NCBI GenBank assembly: GCA_014529385.2
Contig: CM043963.1
Location: forward strand, 100,617,412-100,681,411
Direction: 5' to 3'
DNA from: Adiantum capillus-veneris
Lineage: Eukaryota > Streptophyta > Polypodiopsida > Polypodiales > Pteridaceae
DNA: 64,000 nucleotides
In this document: piece after piece, positions 9,765 through 20,182 of the stretch
Position numbering within the stretch: position 1 is the stretch's first letter
Layout of the letters: each line of letters starts with the position of its first letter
Position numbers and translations under genes: made by a program
Notes under the pieces: generated by a model
What the model was told of the DNA's origin: nothing
The model's database searches: none
The model's input: only the letters and a program-made list of their open reading frames with translations

Positions 9765-12368
9765 ATGGCAAGTGTAGCATTTCCAACATTTAAAGGAAAG
9801 AAGGGAGAGGATTTGGTAACAGACTTCCTAGATGACTTTGAAGTAGCATGTGTAGTGAGCAACAAAGATACGGATGAATCCCGGGTTAGAATCTTTAAGC
9901 ATCTCATGAAGCTAGAAGCTAGATCATGGTACAATGCACTTCCACAAGCAACCAAGGATGACTGGGAACCCTTAAAAACCGCTTTTAAGAGGCGCTTTGG
10001 GGGAGGTACCACTTCAGAAAAGTTGTGGGACAAGTTGAGAGACTTGAAGCAGGAGTGTCTTTTAGAATATGCCACCTATGAATCCAAATTTGTGGATTTG
10101 TGGGAACGGTGGGTTGAGTCACTGGCTAGGGGGGAAGCTGCACCCGATTTCCTAAAAAAAGATCGGTTCACGCATGGCTTATGGCCGCTTCTCAAGGAGA
10201 AGGTGAAAGGTAGATTCCCGGTTACGTACGAGTTAGCCGTTGAGATTGCTCGGCTCAAGGACAAGAAGCTGCGAATGAAAGCCAAAGAAACCGAGTCAAC
10301 AGAATTAGGAACATCGCGTCGACCAGCAATTATGACAACCACCATTCCACCACCACCACCACCGGCTCTTGGGGTAAGAGATGACCAACAAGATATGTTG
10401 GCCCATATTACTGACCAACTGCAGAATTTGTCTGTCCACTTAATACAGCAAGGGAGGAGTCAAGAAAGAGATCAAGACCCTGGAAGAGCACGACGACAAA
10501 ACAGGGAGTATCACTGCTACAACTGCGGAGAAGATGGTCACGGTATGTACTACTGTCCCAAACCACAACAAAACTATAATAGAGGAGGTAGGAGAAACCA
10601 ATTTTTACCCCCTAGAGAAAGAACATCCCCACCTCGAGCACCAGCCCCACCAACACAAATTCTACGTCCGCCACAATCACCACTTACAATCATCCTACGC
10701 CCACCACCAATTGGTACCCACACACCAAGTATCATTGGTCTTGCAGAAGAGGTCAAGATGAGTGTAACAGAAGAAGGATCAAGTAAGAAGACTATTCAAA
10801 GAACTCATGCAGTGGAACAAGAGGTTAAAGAATCAAAAGATGCTACCCAGGTGGGGGAGGTAAGTCAAGAAAATTGTGTTACAAATGTGAGTACATCTTT
10901 AACCTTGAATGAAATAAGCACCAAAGCGATGAATCGACAACATTGGGCAGTAAGGATAAGAAGGTGTAAAGTGTTGATTAGGCCTCATCAGAGTAAGAGG
11001 AATGCAAAGGGCATGAAAGATACAAGAGAAGAGGAAGACCAGCATGCTAGCAAGGCTTTGCAGAAGGTGGGCAACATATCAAGCAAAGGGGAGGGCTTTG
11101 AAAACGGAAGCCTGTGCACCAACATGGACCCAGGACAGTGTAGCAAGCTAAAGGAATCTTGCATCAAGGCAGTTTCACATGAGGACCATAACGAAGAGGT
11201 AAGTATGACTGAAGGTTTGGAGTTGGATATTTCTCCAGAGGCTTGGCAGCCGAGCAAGACTTTATTGTGTAGTGTTATAGACTTAGAGATGGGTAATGCC
11301 TCTAGTCTACTGAAGGGTGTTATAAACTTGGAGATGGGTAATGCCTCCAGTTTATGTGAGGGTGTTCAGAGTAAGTTTGATGATCAATATGCTGCCAACC
11401 TTTTAAGGATGTTCCAAACTCCTCCACAACACAGCATTGTGTTTGCATGGGATGCATCAGACCTATCCCTATGGCTAGCCGCTATAACATATAGAGAGAA
11501 GATCGGCATGGAGATAAGAGCAAAGGAGCCATGGATAGACAAAAGCCTGATAGAATGCAAGAATGAAGACCTCCTTCGCAATTTGGTACAATTTTTTACA
11601 AATAGTGCATCCTCTCTTTGGAGAAAGGTAAGTGGATTACGCTTGTATTTAAGCCGCAAGGTAGGTGTCTTGCTATTAGCATCAGTAAAGGAAGCTGACA
11701 TGTTTGAGCACACCCAAAAGAAGCATGATATGCTTGCAGTTTTTTCTAGTCATGGCAGTAAGCAGGATTCTGAAGACAACTTGAGCTCACCACACCAACA
11801 AGGCGGCCATATATGGTGGATTCTTGGTACACTCTTTGGAATCATAATTTTCAGTTCTGTCTTTGTAGGAGCCAAGATGCTCATTTCCCCTCTTGCTACT
11901 GGTGGTTACAAATTTGGTCCAATTTGGCATGCAAATTTTATTGTTCGGACACTGCAGACAATGATCCTATTTTTCACTTGGGATCCAGGAGGACACTGGC
12001 ACAAAGTTATGGAAGCCATGGGCTTCCCCTTTAATCAACCGACACTATTCCAAGGAACAAGCTATCACCCGGACCTGTTACAGATTCATGAATATCCCAG
12101 AAATCTCACCAATGGCCAAATGGAATGGCTAGTTCAGAAGGCAACTCGATATCGGATCCTACAACTAAGCGGAAGAAGAAACAGAGCTAGATACATGAAT
12201 GCCTCTAGCCAAAAGGGGAGGGCTAATGATGGGGGCTTTTCACAAGCCAAGCTCCCATACCCCTCTTCTCTCGTCCCCACCCCATGGAAACCTCCTCTTA
12301 GGGAGGGAGTGATAAAAGGCATTGGAAAAGTAAGAAAAAAAATAAATTATGATTATGTAAATATATGA
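9765..12368 (+). CDS. Gag polyprotein with CCHC knuckle and C-terminal membrane segment, copy 1
   Basis: Gag would form the particle that packages element RNA in the cytoplasm. From ATG 9765 the frame gives 867 residues; an upstream GTG frame start was not used because ATG is the usual plant start. Residues about 5-190 fit a retrotransposon gag domain, with aromatic/Trp-rich helices such as EARSWYNALP. A Pro-rich linker surrounds the zinc knuckle CYNCGEDGHGMYYC (Cys251, Cys254, His259, Cys264). Residues about 300-670 are low-complexity and charged and hold a 15-residue tandem repeat (DNA 11273-11362). A hydrophobic segment around 683-708 (WWILGTLFGIIIF) looks membrane-spanning and is unusual for gag. 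The last 47 codons lie inside LTR 2. No protease or polymerase follows. The frame is intact. Confidence 0.85.
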   Translation: MASVAFPTFKGKKGEDLVTDFLDDFEVACVVSNKDTDESRVRIFKHLMKLEARSWYNALPQATKDDWEPLKTAFKRRFGGGTTSEKLWDKLRDLKQECLLEYATYESKFVDLWERWVESLARGEAAPDFLKKDRFTHGLWPLLKEKVKGRFPVTYELAVEIARLKDKKLRMKAKETESTELGTSRRPAIMTTTIPPPPPPALGVRDDQQDMLAHITDQLQNLSVHLIQQGRSQERDQDPGRARRQNREYHCYNCGEDGHGMYYCPKPQQNYNRGGRRNQFLPPRERTSPPRAPAPPTQILRPPQSPLTIILRPPPIGTHTPSIIGLAEEVKMSVTEEGSSKKTIQRTHAVEQEVKESKDATQVGEVSQENCVTNVSTSLTLNEISTKAMNRQHWAVRIRRCKVLIRPHQSKRNAKGMKDTREEEDQHASKALQKVGNISSKGEGFENGSLCTNMDPGQCSKLKESCIKAVSHEDHNEEVSMTEGLELDISPEAWQPSKTLLCSVIDLEMGNASSLLKGVINLEMGNASSLCEGVQSKFDDQYAANLLRMFQTPPQHSIVFAWDASDLSLWLAAITYREKIGMEIRAKEPWIDKSLIECKNEDLLRNLVQFFTNSASSLWRKVSGLRLYLSRKVGVLLLASVKEADMFEHTQKKHDMLAVFSSHGSKQDSEDNLSSPHQQGGHIWWILGTLFGIIIFSSVFVGAKMLISPLATGGYKFGPIWHANFIVRTLQTMILFFTWDPGGHWHKVMEAMGFPFNQPTLFQGTSYHPDLLQIHEYPRNLTNGQMEWLVQKATRYRILQLSGRRNRARYMNASSQKGRANDGGFSQAKLPYPSSLVPTPWKPPLREGVIKGIGKVRKKINYDYVNI
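11273..11362 (+). repeat. 45-bp in-frame tandem repeat in gag
   Basis: Two copies encode DLEMGNASSL and NLEMGNASSL with neighbouring residues. The 45-bp period keeps the frame open. The second gag copy has the same repeat at 16173-16262. Confidence 0.85.
12213..12226 (+). other. Polypurine tract, first unit
   Basis: AAAGGGGAGGGCTAA-type purine-rich sequence directly precedes LTR 2, as needed to prime plus-strand DNA. The equivalent tract of the second unit is at 17113-17126. Confidence 0.7.
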
Positions 12369-13539
12369 GAAAGGTAAAATAGGCCACCTCATGCCTGCGG
12401 GGCAGCCCATCCCCACCTTGCCTCCTTTTTCTTCACTGTTGCCCCGCCGTGTGTCCCTTTTCCTCTCCTCCACTCAAAAGGTCAACCCCCTCTCTCTTCC
12501 TCTTGTCCTTTCTCCTTTCTCTCTCCCCTCAAGCTACCCCACCTCTCACCAATAATGCATTCTAACTCACCAATAATGCACCCTAACTCACATGCAACTT
12601 ATCGTATCTTCCAAAATAGTATACCCCACCTCCCCTTTCTCTCTCCTATCATATCCCATGACCCAAATACCCCCCCCTCTCTCTAAAGGGCGCCATGTCT
12701 CTTGTCTTGTAGCTAAATAACCTCCCCCACACTCACACACACTCAGTTTCACTGAAAAAGGTGCCCACAGACCCATCCCCACCCGGTGGTTACCTGATTT
12801 TTCTTGTGTTCACACACATCTGCACACAGATTCACCTCTGAACACACTCCCCTCTCTCCCCTCTTGTAATTACTTTATTCTCCATGTCACCTCTCACTTT
12901 TTTTCATCAACCCATCTCTCTCTCTTAGTCTCTCTCATGAGACTGCTGTTTTGGCACATATACACACAGCCAGACAAGTGGGGCCCACAGTCACATGGCC
13001 TATGTAGATAATGATTTCTTCATTTCTAAATTCTAGAATTTCTCCCCCCTCCTCCCCTATATAAAGAGGGGTCACCATCACACTAAATACACACAACATC
13101 ACCAAAGAGTACACTATGCACTGTGTGTGCCTAATGCACACACACACACACCCACACCATCACCATCACCGCAATCACCATGCTTGTCTTGAGCATGACC
13201 TCTACACCCTTGGCTATGGAAGATGAAGGGCAACTAAATGAAGGATGATGGCCATAACCCTCGTGCGAGTCTTCGCCATCAACTCTCACCTATCCGCCAT
13301 GTGCTCTACCACTCTCTCCCTTCTCATTCCCCTACCCTATGCTCTCCATTTCATCGCCTTATTCTCTAAATAAAGCTTGAGGTTTTGTGAGTATGTTTTC
13401 TTGCAATGTTTTTCCCATGTGAGGTCTGCGGAATCGCCACCTAGTCTTGTGTTTGGAGTGAGCTTGTGTATGTGTGAAGGGTGTGCGGATTCGCCATCCT
13501 TCTGTGGTGCCTAAGTACTAAGCCGCTATACCCCCTCCC

Positions 13540-13594
<55 letters not shown>

Positions 13595-13804
13595 GATCTC
13601 ATTTCCCTTCCTCTTCATCATTACTCCCAAGCATCCATCTCTCTTGGATGAAAAATTTGTTATGGTGGTGTGTTGTTTGCGTCCTAGCCGCTCAAGCTAG
13701 GTGGTGCCCTCTGTTTGCTTTACCATGACAGGCTCGAGGCGCGCCATTCGGTCCCCGGTGTTTTAGAGGCCGTCGGGGGTTCGGGGTTCGCTTTGCTCCC
13801 GTCA
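12227..13804 (+). repeat. LTR 2 of the gag-only element (1578 bp), shared by both units
   Basis: The start and end motifs match LTR 1, from which it differs by one base at the TC tract. At each position where LTR 3 differs from LTR 1 (all in the 3' half), LTR 2 follows LTR 1. It serves as the 3' LTR of unit one and the 5' LTR of unit two. Confidence 0.93.
13058..13066 (+). promoter_or_regulatory. TATA box of LTR 2
   Basis: TATATAAAG, placed as in LTR 1. It would drive the second gag copy. Confidence 0.65.
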
Positions 13805-13806
13805 TT

Positions 13807-13823
13807 TGGTGCCCCCACTGAGG
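13807..13823 (+). other. Primer binding site, second unit
   Basis: Same 17 bases as at 8907-8923, again two bases after the LTR end. Confidence 0.65.
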
Positions 13824-13878
13824 AATCTTTTCATGAAACCCTTCAGTTTACAAGACTGAAACCCCTAAACTATTGTGA

Positions 13879-14580
13879 ATGGATGAATGGCTAGCAGGAT
13901 TTGCTAATTGGACGACAGAAGAAGAAGAGCTCCAAGCACAACTAGACGAACTCCGCATCTCCATTGAAGCTCGAGTTCTAGGCGTAACGATAATCGATTT
14001 GCAGAGGGAGAGTCAACCAACACGCCAAACCCAGTGGATATACATAGGCCAAGTGCCAAGAAGAAGAAGGAGAAGGTCGAAACCATGTCCGCAACCTACA
14101 ACCAACCCACAACAACAAAATGGAAGGATCTCTACACAATAGAGAATCAACACTATTCTACTTTGAGAATCGGGTAACTCAAGTCACCGAGGTAATTATC
14201 ACAGTCAGTTTTCAAGTCGCACCTGATGCTGCAGCACAGATAACGGAAGCATTGGCTCACACTCTCACTAGAGAAACTAGGGATCTACTGAGTTTGTTTC
14301 AGGAAAGAACACCACCCTCTCCCACAAGCTTGGACAGTGACTAAGCACCTCTAAGCTTCACATGAATCAGTACAACCTACCTCAAGACAGATCACACATA
14401 CCAACACATGTCCGCTCAATCAAGGTAATACTGGATTTGAAGGCTCACTACCAGCACGTCATTGACACCATGCCGGGTGGGGAGCGGTTTTTGGAGGTTC
14501 TGGCATCAGATCAACCATTTGTCTTACCTTTGGTACAAGGCAATGTACCGTTTGAAGTTTTAATCTATGTCCTAGTATAA
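13879..14580 (+). other. Leader short frames, second unit
   Basis: Frames at 13879-14142, 14120-14344 and 14362-14580 match those of the first unit residue for residue. This shows how recent the duplication is rather than independent conservation. Confidence 0.45.
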
Positions 14581-14664
14581 GAGGGTATACACGCCTCCTT
14601 GTAAAGAAGAAAAAAAACTTTTGCAAGCTAAGCAGTGTGTCTTTCTAGCTCTCTCTCAGTAATC

Positions 14665-17268
14665 ATGGCAAGTGTAGCATTTCCAACATTTAAAGGAAAG
14701 AAGGGAGAGGATTTGGTAACAGACTTCCTAGATGACTTTGAAGTAGCATGTGTAGTGAGCAACAAAGATACGGATGAATCCCGGGTTAGAATCTTTAAGC
14801 ATCTCATGAAGCTAGAAGCTAGATCATGGTACAATGCACTTCCACAAGCAACCAAGGATGACTGGGAACCCTTAAAAACCGCTTTTAAGAGGCGCTTTGG
14901 GGGAGGTACCACTTCAGAAAAGTTGTGGGACAAGTTGAGAGACTTGAAGCAGGAGTGTCTTTTAGAATATGCCACCTATGAATCCAAATTTGTGGATTTG
15001 TGGGAACGGTGGGTTGAGTCACTGGCTAGGGGGGAAGCTGCACCCGATTTCCTAAAAAAAGATCGGTTCACGCATGGCTTATGGCCGCTTCTCAAGGAGA
15101 AGGTGAAAGGTAGATTCCCGGTTACGTACGAGTTAGCCGTTGAGATTGCTCGGCTCAAGGACAAGAAGCTGCGAATGAAAGCCAAAGAAACCGAGTCAAC
15201 AGAATTAGGAACATCGCGTCGACCAGCAATTATGACAACCACCATTCCACCACCACCACCACCGGCTCTTGGGGTAAGAGATGACCAACAAGATATGTTG
15301 GCCCATATTACTGACCAACTGCAGAATTTGTCTGTCCACTTAATACAGCAAGGGAGGAGTCAAGAAAGAGATCAAGACCCTGGAAGAGCACGACGACAAA
15401 ACAGGGAGTATCACTGCTACAACTGCGGAGAAGATGGTCACGGTATGTACTACTGTCCCAAACCACAACAAAACTATAATAGAGGAGGTAGGAGAAACCA
15501 ATTTTTACCCCCTAGAGAAAGAACATCCCCACCTCGAGCACCAGCCCCACCAACACAAATTCTACGTCCGCCACAATCACCACTTACAATCATCCTACGC
15601 CCACCACCAATTGGTACCCACACACCAAGTATCATTGGTCTTGCAGAAGAGGTCAAGATGAGTGTAACAGAAGAAGGATCAAGTAAGAAGACTATTCAAA
15701 GAACTCATGCAGTGGAACAAGAGGTTAAAGAATCAAAAGATGCTACCCAGGTGGGGGAGGTAAGTCAAGAAAATTGTGTTACAAATGTGAGTACATCTTT
15801 AACCTTGAATGAAATAAGCACCAAAGCGATGAATCGACAACATTGGGCAGTAAGGATAAGAAGGTGTAAAGTGTTGATTAGGCCTCATCAGAGTAAGAGG
15901 AATGCAAAGGGCATGAAAGATACAAGAGAAGAGGAAGACCAGCATGCTAGCAAGGCTTTGCAGAAGGTGGGCAACATATCAAGCAAAGGGGAGGGCTTTG
16001 AAAACGGAAGCCTGTGCACCAACATGGACCCAGGACAGTGTAGCAAGCTAAAGGAATCTTGCATCAAGGCAGTTTCACATGAGGACCATAACGAAGAGGT
16101 AAGTATGACTGAAGGTTTGGAGTTGGATATTTCTCCAGAGGCTTGGCAGCCGAGCAAGACTTTATTGTGTAGTGTTATAGACTTAGAGATGGGTAATGCC
16201 TCTAGTCTACTGAAGGGTGTTATAAACTTGGAGATGGGTAATGCCTCCAGTTTATGTGAGGGTGTTCAGAGTAAGTTTGATGATCAATATGCTGCCAACC
16301 TTTTAAGGATGTTCCAAACTCCTCCACAACACAGCATTGTGTTTGCATGGGATGCATCAGACCTATCCCTATGGCTAGCCGCTATAACATATAGAGAGAA
16401 GATCGGCATGGAGATAAGAGCAAAGGAGCCATGGATAGACAAAAGCCTGATAGAATGCAAGAATGAAGACCTCCTTCGCAATTTGGTACAATTTTTTACA
16501 AATAGTGCATCCTCTCTTTGGAGAAAGGTAAGTGGATTACGCTTGTATTTAAGCCGCAAGGTAGGTGTCTTGCTATTAGCATCAGTAAAGGAAGCTGACA
16601 TGTTTGAGCACACCCAAAAGAAGCATGATATGCTTGCAGTTTTTTCTAGTCATGGCAGTAAGCAGGATTCTGAAGACAACTTGAGCTCACCACACCAACA
16701 AGGCGGCCATATATGGTGGATTCTTGGTACACTCTTTGGAATCATAATTTTCAGTTCTGTCTTTGTAGGAGCCAAGATGCTCATTTCCCCTCTTGCTACT
16801 GGTGGTTACAAATTTGGTCCAATTTGGCATGCAAATTTTATTGTTCGGACACTGCAGACAATGATCCTATTTTTCACTTGGGATCCAGGAGGACACTGGC
16901 ACAAAGTTATGGAAGCCATGGGCTTCCCCTTTAATCAACCGACACTATTCCAAGGAACAAGCTATCACCCGGACCTGTTACAGATTCATGAATATCCCAG
17001 AAATCTCACCAATGGCCAAATGGAATGGCTAGTTCAGAAGGCAACTCGATATCGGATCCTACAACTAAGCGGAAGAAGAAACAGAGCTAGATACATGAAT
17101 GCCTCTAGCCAAAAGGGGAGGGCTAATGATGGGGGCTTTTCACAAGCCAAGCTCCCATACCCCTCTTCTCTCGTCCCCACCCCATGGAAACCTCCTCTTA
17201 GGGAGGGAGTGATAAAAGGCATTGGAAAAGTAAGAAAAAAAATAAATTATGATTATGTAAATATATGA
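14665..17268 (+). CDS. Gag polyprotein, copy 2
   Basis: The protein appears identical to that from 9765-12368 (867 residues from ATG 14665), with the CCHC at about codons 251-264 and the membrane-like segment near 683-708. The last codons enter LTR 3, whose 5' portion matches LTR 1, so the C-terminus is unchanged. With two intact promoters and frames, either copy could be expressed. Replication would still need enzymes from a related autonomous gypsy-type element, which I do not see in this window. Confidence 0.85.
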   Translation: MASVAFPTFKGKKGEDLVTDFLDDFEVACVVSNKDTDESRVRIFKHLMKLEARSWYNALPQATKDDWEPLKTAFKRRFGGGTTSEKLWDKLRDLKQECLLEYATYESKFVDLWERWVESLARGEAAPDFLKKDRFTHGLWPLLKEKVKGRFPVTYELAVEIARLKDKKLRMKAKETESTELGTSRRPAIMTTTIPPPPPPALGVRDDQQDMLAHITDQLQNLSVHLIQQGRSQERDQDPGRARRQNREYHCYNCGEDGHGMYYCPKPQQNYNRGGRRNQFLPPRERTSPPRAPAPPTQILRPPQSPLTIILRPPPIGTHTPSIIGLAEEVKMSVTEEGSSKKTIQRTHAVEQEVKESKDATQVGEVSQENCVTNVSTSLTLNEISTKAMNRQHWAVRIRRCKVLIRPHQSKRNAKGMKDTREEEDQHASKALQKVGNISSKGEGFENGSLCTNMDPGQCSKLKESCIKAVSHEDHNEEVSMTEGLELDISPEAWQPSKTLLCSVIDLEMGNASSLLKGVINLEMGNASSLCEGVQSKFDDQYAANLLRMFQTPPQHSIVFAWDASDLSLWLAAITYREKIGMEIRAKEPWIDKSLIECKNEDLLRNLVQFFTNSASSLWRKVSGLRLYLSRKVGVLLLASVKEADMFEHTQKKHDMLAVFSSHGSKQDSEDNLSSPHQQGGHIWWILGTLFGIIIFSSVFVGAKMLISPLATGGYKFGPIWHANFIVRTLQTMILFFTWDPGGHWHKVMEAMGFPFNQPTLFQGTSYHPDLLQIHEYPRNLTNGQMEWLVQKATRYRILQLSGRRNRARYMNASSQKGRANDGGFSQAKLPYPSSLVPTPWKPPLREGVIKGIGKVRKKINYDYVNI

Positions 17269-18445
17269 GAAAGGTAAAATAGGCCACCTCATGCCTGCGG
17301 GGCAGCCCATCCCCACCTTGCCTCCTTTTTCTTCACTGTTGCCCCGCCGTGTGTCCCTTTTCCTCTCCTCCACTCAAAAGGTCAACCCCCTCTCTCTTCC
17401 TCTTGTCCTTTCTCCTTTCTCTCTCCCCTCAAGCTACCCCACCTCTCACCAATAATGCATTCTAACTCACCAATAATGCACCCTAACTCACATGCAACTT
17501 ATCGTATCTTCCAAAATAGTATACCCCACCTCCCCTTTCTCTCTCCTATCATATCCCATGACCCAAATACCCCCCCCTCTCTCTAAAGGGCGCCATGTCT
17601 CTTGTCTTGTAGCTAAATAACCTCCCCCACACTCACACACACTCAGTTTCACTGAAAAAGGTGCCCACAGACCCATCCCCACCCGGTGGTTACCTGATTT
17701 TTCTTGTGTTCACACACATCTGCACACAGATTCACCTCTGAACACACTCCCCTCTCTCCCCTCTTGTAATTACTTTATTCTCCATGTCACCTCTCACTTT
17801 TTTTCATCAACCCATCTCTCTCTCTTAGTCTCTCTCATGAGACTGCTGTTTTGGCACATATACACACAGCCAGACAAGTGGGGCCCACAGTCACATGGCC
17901 TATGTAGATAATGATTTCTTCATTTCTAAATTCTAGAATTTCTCCCCCCTCCTCCCCTATATAAAGAGGGGTCACCATCACACTAAATACACACAACATC
18001 ACCAAAGAGTACACTATGCACTGTGTGTGCCTAATGCACACACACACACACCCACACCATCACCATCACCATCACCGCAATCACCATGCTTGTCTTGAGC
18101 ATGACCTCTACACCCTTGGCTATGGAAGATGAAGGGCAACTAAATGAAGGATGATGGCCATAACCCTCGTGCGAGTCTTCGCCATCAACTCTCACCTATC
18201 CGCCATGTGCTCTACCACTCTCTCCCTTCTCATTCCCCTACCCTATGCTCTCCATTTCATCGCCTTATTCTCTAAATAAAACTTGAGGTTTTGTGAGTAT
18301 GTTTTCTTGCAATGTTTTTCCCATGTGAGGTGTGCGGAATCGCCACCTAGTCTTGTGTTTGGAGTGAGCTTGTGTATGTGTGAAGGGTGTGCGGATTCGC
18401 CATCCTTCTGTGGTGCCTAAGTACTAAGCCGCTATACCCCCTCCC

Positions 18446-18482
<37 letters not shown>

Positions 18483-18692
18483 TGATCTCATTTCCCTTCC
18501 TCTTCATCATTACTCCCAAGCATCCATCTCTCTTGGATGAAAAATTTGTTATGGTGTGTGTTGTTTGCGTCCTAGCCACTCAAGCTAGGTGGTGCCCTCT
18601 GTTTGCTTTACCATGACAGGCTCGAGGCGCGCCATTCGGTCCCCGGTGTTTTAGAGGCCGTCAGGGGTTCGGGGTTCGCTTTGCTCCCGTCA
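17127..18692 (+). repeat. LTR 3 of the gag-only element (1566 bp), most diverged
   Basis: Compared with LTR 1 and 2 it carries an extra 6 bp in the CACCAT stretch (about 18067), substitutions near 18281, 18332, 18578 and 18663, a one-base loss near 18556 and a shorter TC tract. It ends GTCA and is followed by CTGG, then LINE sequence. Confidence 0.93.
17958..17966 (+). promoter_or_regulatory. TATA box of LTR 3
   Basis: TATATAAAG as in the other two LTRs. From here transcription would run into LINE sequence. Confidence 0.6.
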
Positions 18693-18696
18693 CTGG
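18693..18696. repeat. Target site duplication, right copy (CTGG)
   Basis: The four bases after the third LTR match 7322-7325. The LINE resumes directly afterwards. Confidence 0.75.
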
Positions 18697-19823
18697 GTCC
18701 ACTGAGATGTCTATCGATAGAAAGCAAACTCATGGTGCCTCTCCTCTGTGCTGACGAATTCCTAACAAGCCTGCTATAACTGCTCCTCCAACCAAGGACT
18801 GTCTGGATGCTGCTCCTGCATCCTGTGCAAGGAAGCAACGCCTTGTTGGAGGCGCTCCTCCTCCTCTCTCGCTTCAGCCAGGTAAGCCAAAGACTCCTGA
18901 AGAAAGAGTCAACTAAGCTGAGCAAGTCCTTAGGCCACTCTGTCAGCAGGAGACTCCTGCATGTTTAAGATCTCTGTCCAAAGAGCCTCCACTTGCTCTG
19001 TAAGCGTTGAGTCCCGCAGGACCCTCTTTGGGATGCGAAGCATCTTGCTCCCCCTCCTCTGGCTATCAGTCACTGTAAGGATCACAGGAGCATGGTCTGA
19101 AAAGGAGGTCCCTGCTATAATGCCAACTGTCCCACCCAAGTCATAGAAGTGGTCACTAGTTTAGAAGCGATCTATCTGAGATAGATTCACGCCTCCCACT
19201 CTGCGGTCCGAACAAGAGAAGGCCAGGCTGTCTGGGGGCCTCACAAAGCTGGAATGCTACCACACATTTGAAACCCGCAGAGTCATACAAAACCTCTCCC
19301 AAGCTGCCAGCTCAACTCCATGCACAGTAATATGGCTACCACCAATCTTGTCAGAAGGTTCCTCCAACATGATGAAGTCACCCCTATGCACCATTGCTCT
19401 GCCTGGCAGAGACTCAACAATCTTAGACTAAAACTCTGCACGTGCACTCACCGCATTGGGCGTATAGATGTTCAGGAAGCCCACAAGACAACTCTGAAAT
19501 TGCATAGTGATCCATTGAGCCTTGCCTAGCACAATAATCCCTCTACCCACAATGGCCTGCTGCAAAGAATCCGCAATAGTCATACATACCCCACCCTAGA
19601 TGCCTTGAGGTCCAAATGCAGCTGACCAAAAAGTCTCATATCATCCATGCAAAAGCTGACCACAATGTCTAATGCGGCTCTCACACAGATGGTGCTTCTG
19701 TAGCATAAGAAGGTCGATCTCTCCTCCCACAAGGCATCACTGAAGCTCCCGACGTAGTCGGCCCCTCTGACATTGAAAATGGGGCCCACCTAATCCCTGC
19801 ATGTTCCATGAGATGATCCTCAT
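18697..19823 (-). pseudogene. LINE ORF2: APE-type endonuclease and linker to RT
   Basis: The endonuclease nicks target DNA to start reverse transcription. ORF2 can start at ATG 19823 with MRIISWNMQGLGG, the usual start of plant L1 endonucleases. The C-terminal motif SDHAPVILTV lies near 19100. Below it the linker toward the reverse transcriptase reaches the LTR element. The frame breaks several times between 19580 and 19140, and the middle catalytic motifs are hard to read. In the unbroken LINE this segment would continue at 7321. Confidence 0.82.
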
Positions 19824-20182
19824 GGGGAGTGAGAGAGAACTGATGCTACTACAGTAGCTTACCGTGCTATCTTTGAGGCTGGCTTGGATGGGGAGTAATC
19901 CGCATCCGAGTGTCCTCAAGATAGACGCGATTGTAAAGAGTGCCTAGCCCAAGCCCAAGTAGACCAAGCCGTGCATAAAGCAACCTCCTCTGTCTAGGAG
20001 TCCTCATGTATGTGTACATAGCATGACGGGCACTGTGTGTCGGCAAAAAAGTGGACCACAATGTGTCTACATCCTATTGCGTCTGGAGGTGTCACAACAA
20101 ACTTGGCCAATGGCCAAAGAGTCAGAAGCAAGTCTGTAACCCCTAGGTCTCCCATGTGGTGAGAGAACTCTAGGGCCTATGT

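Larger units (their letters stand above)
7326..18692 (+). mobile_element. Gag-only LTR retrotransposon (TR-GAG type), tandem LTR-gag-LTR-gag-LTR
   Basis: Three long terminal repeats (7326-8904, 12227-13804, 17127-18692) enclose two internal regions of 3322 bp each, which appear identical. Each internal region carries a primer site, a leader with short frames, a gag gene and a polypurine tract. There is no protease, integrase, reverse transcriptase or RNase H, which matches the TR-GAG class of non-autonomous plant LTR elements. The flanks carry CTGG on both sides (7322-7325 and 18693-18696), so the whole triple-LTR array occupies one insertion site within the LINE. The two 4.9-kb periods differ only by one base in a TC tract as far as I could compare. 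Unequal recombination, or an assembly duplication, is more likely than two insertions. Confidence 0.93.
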
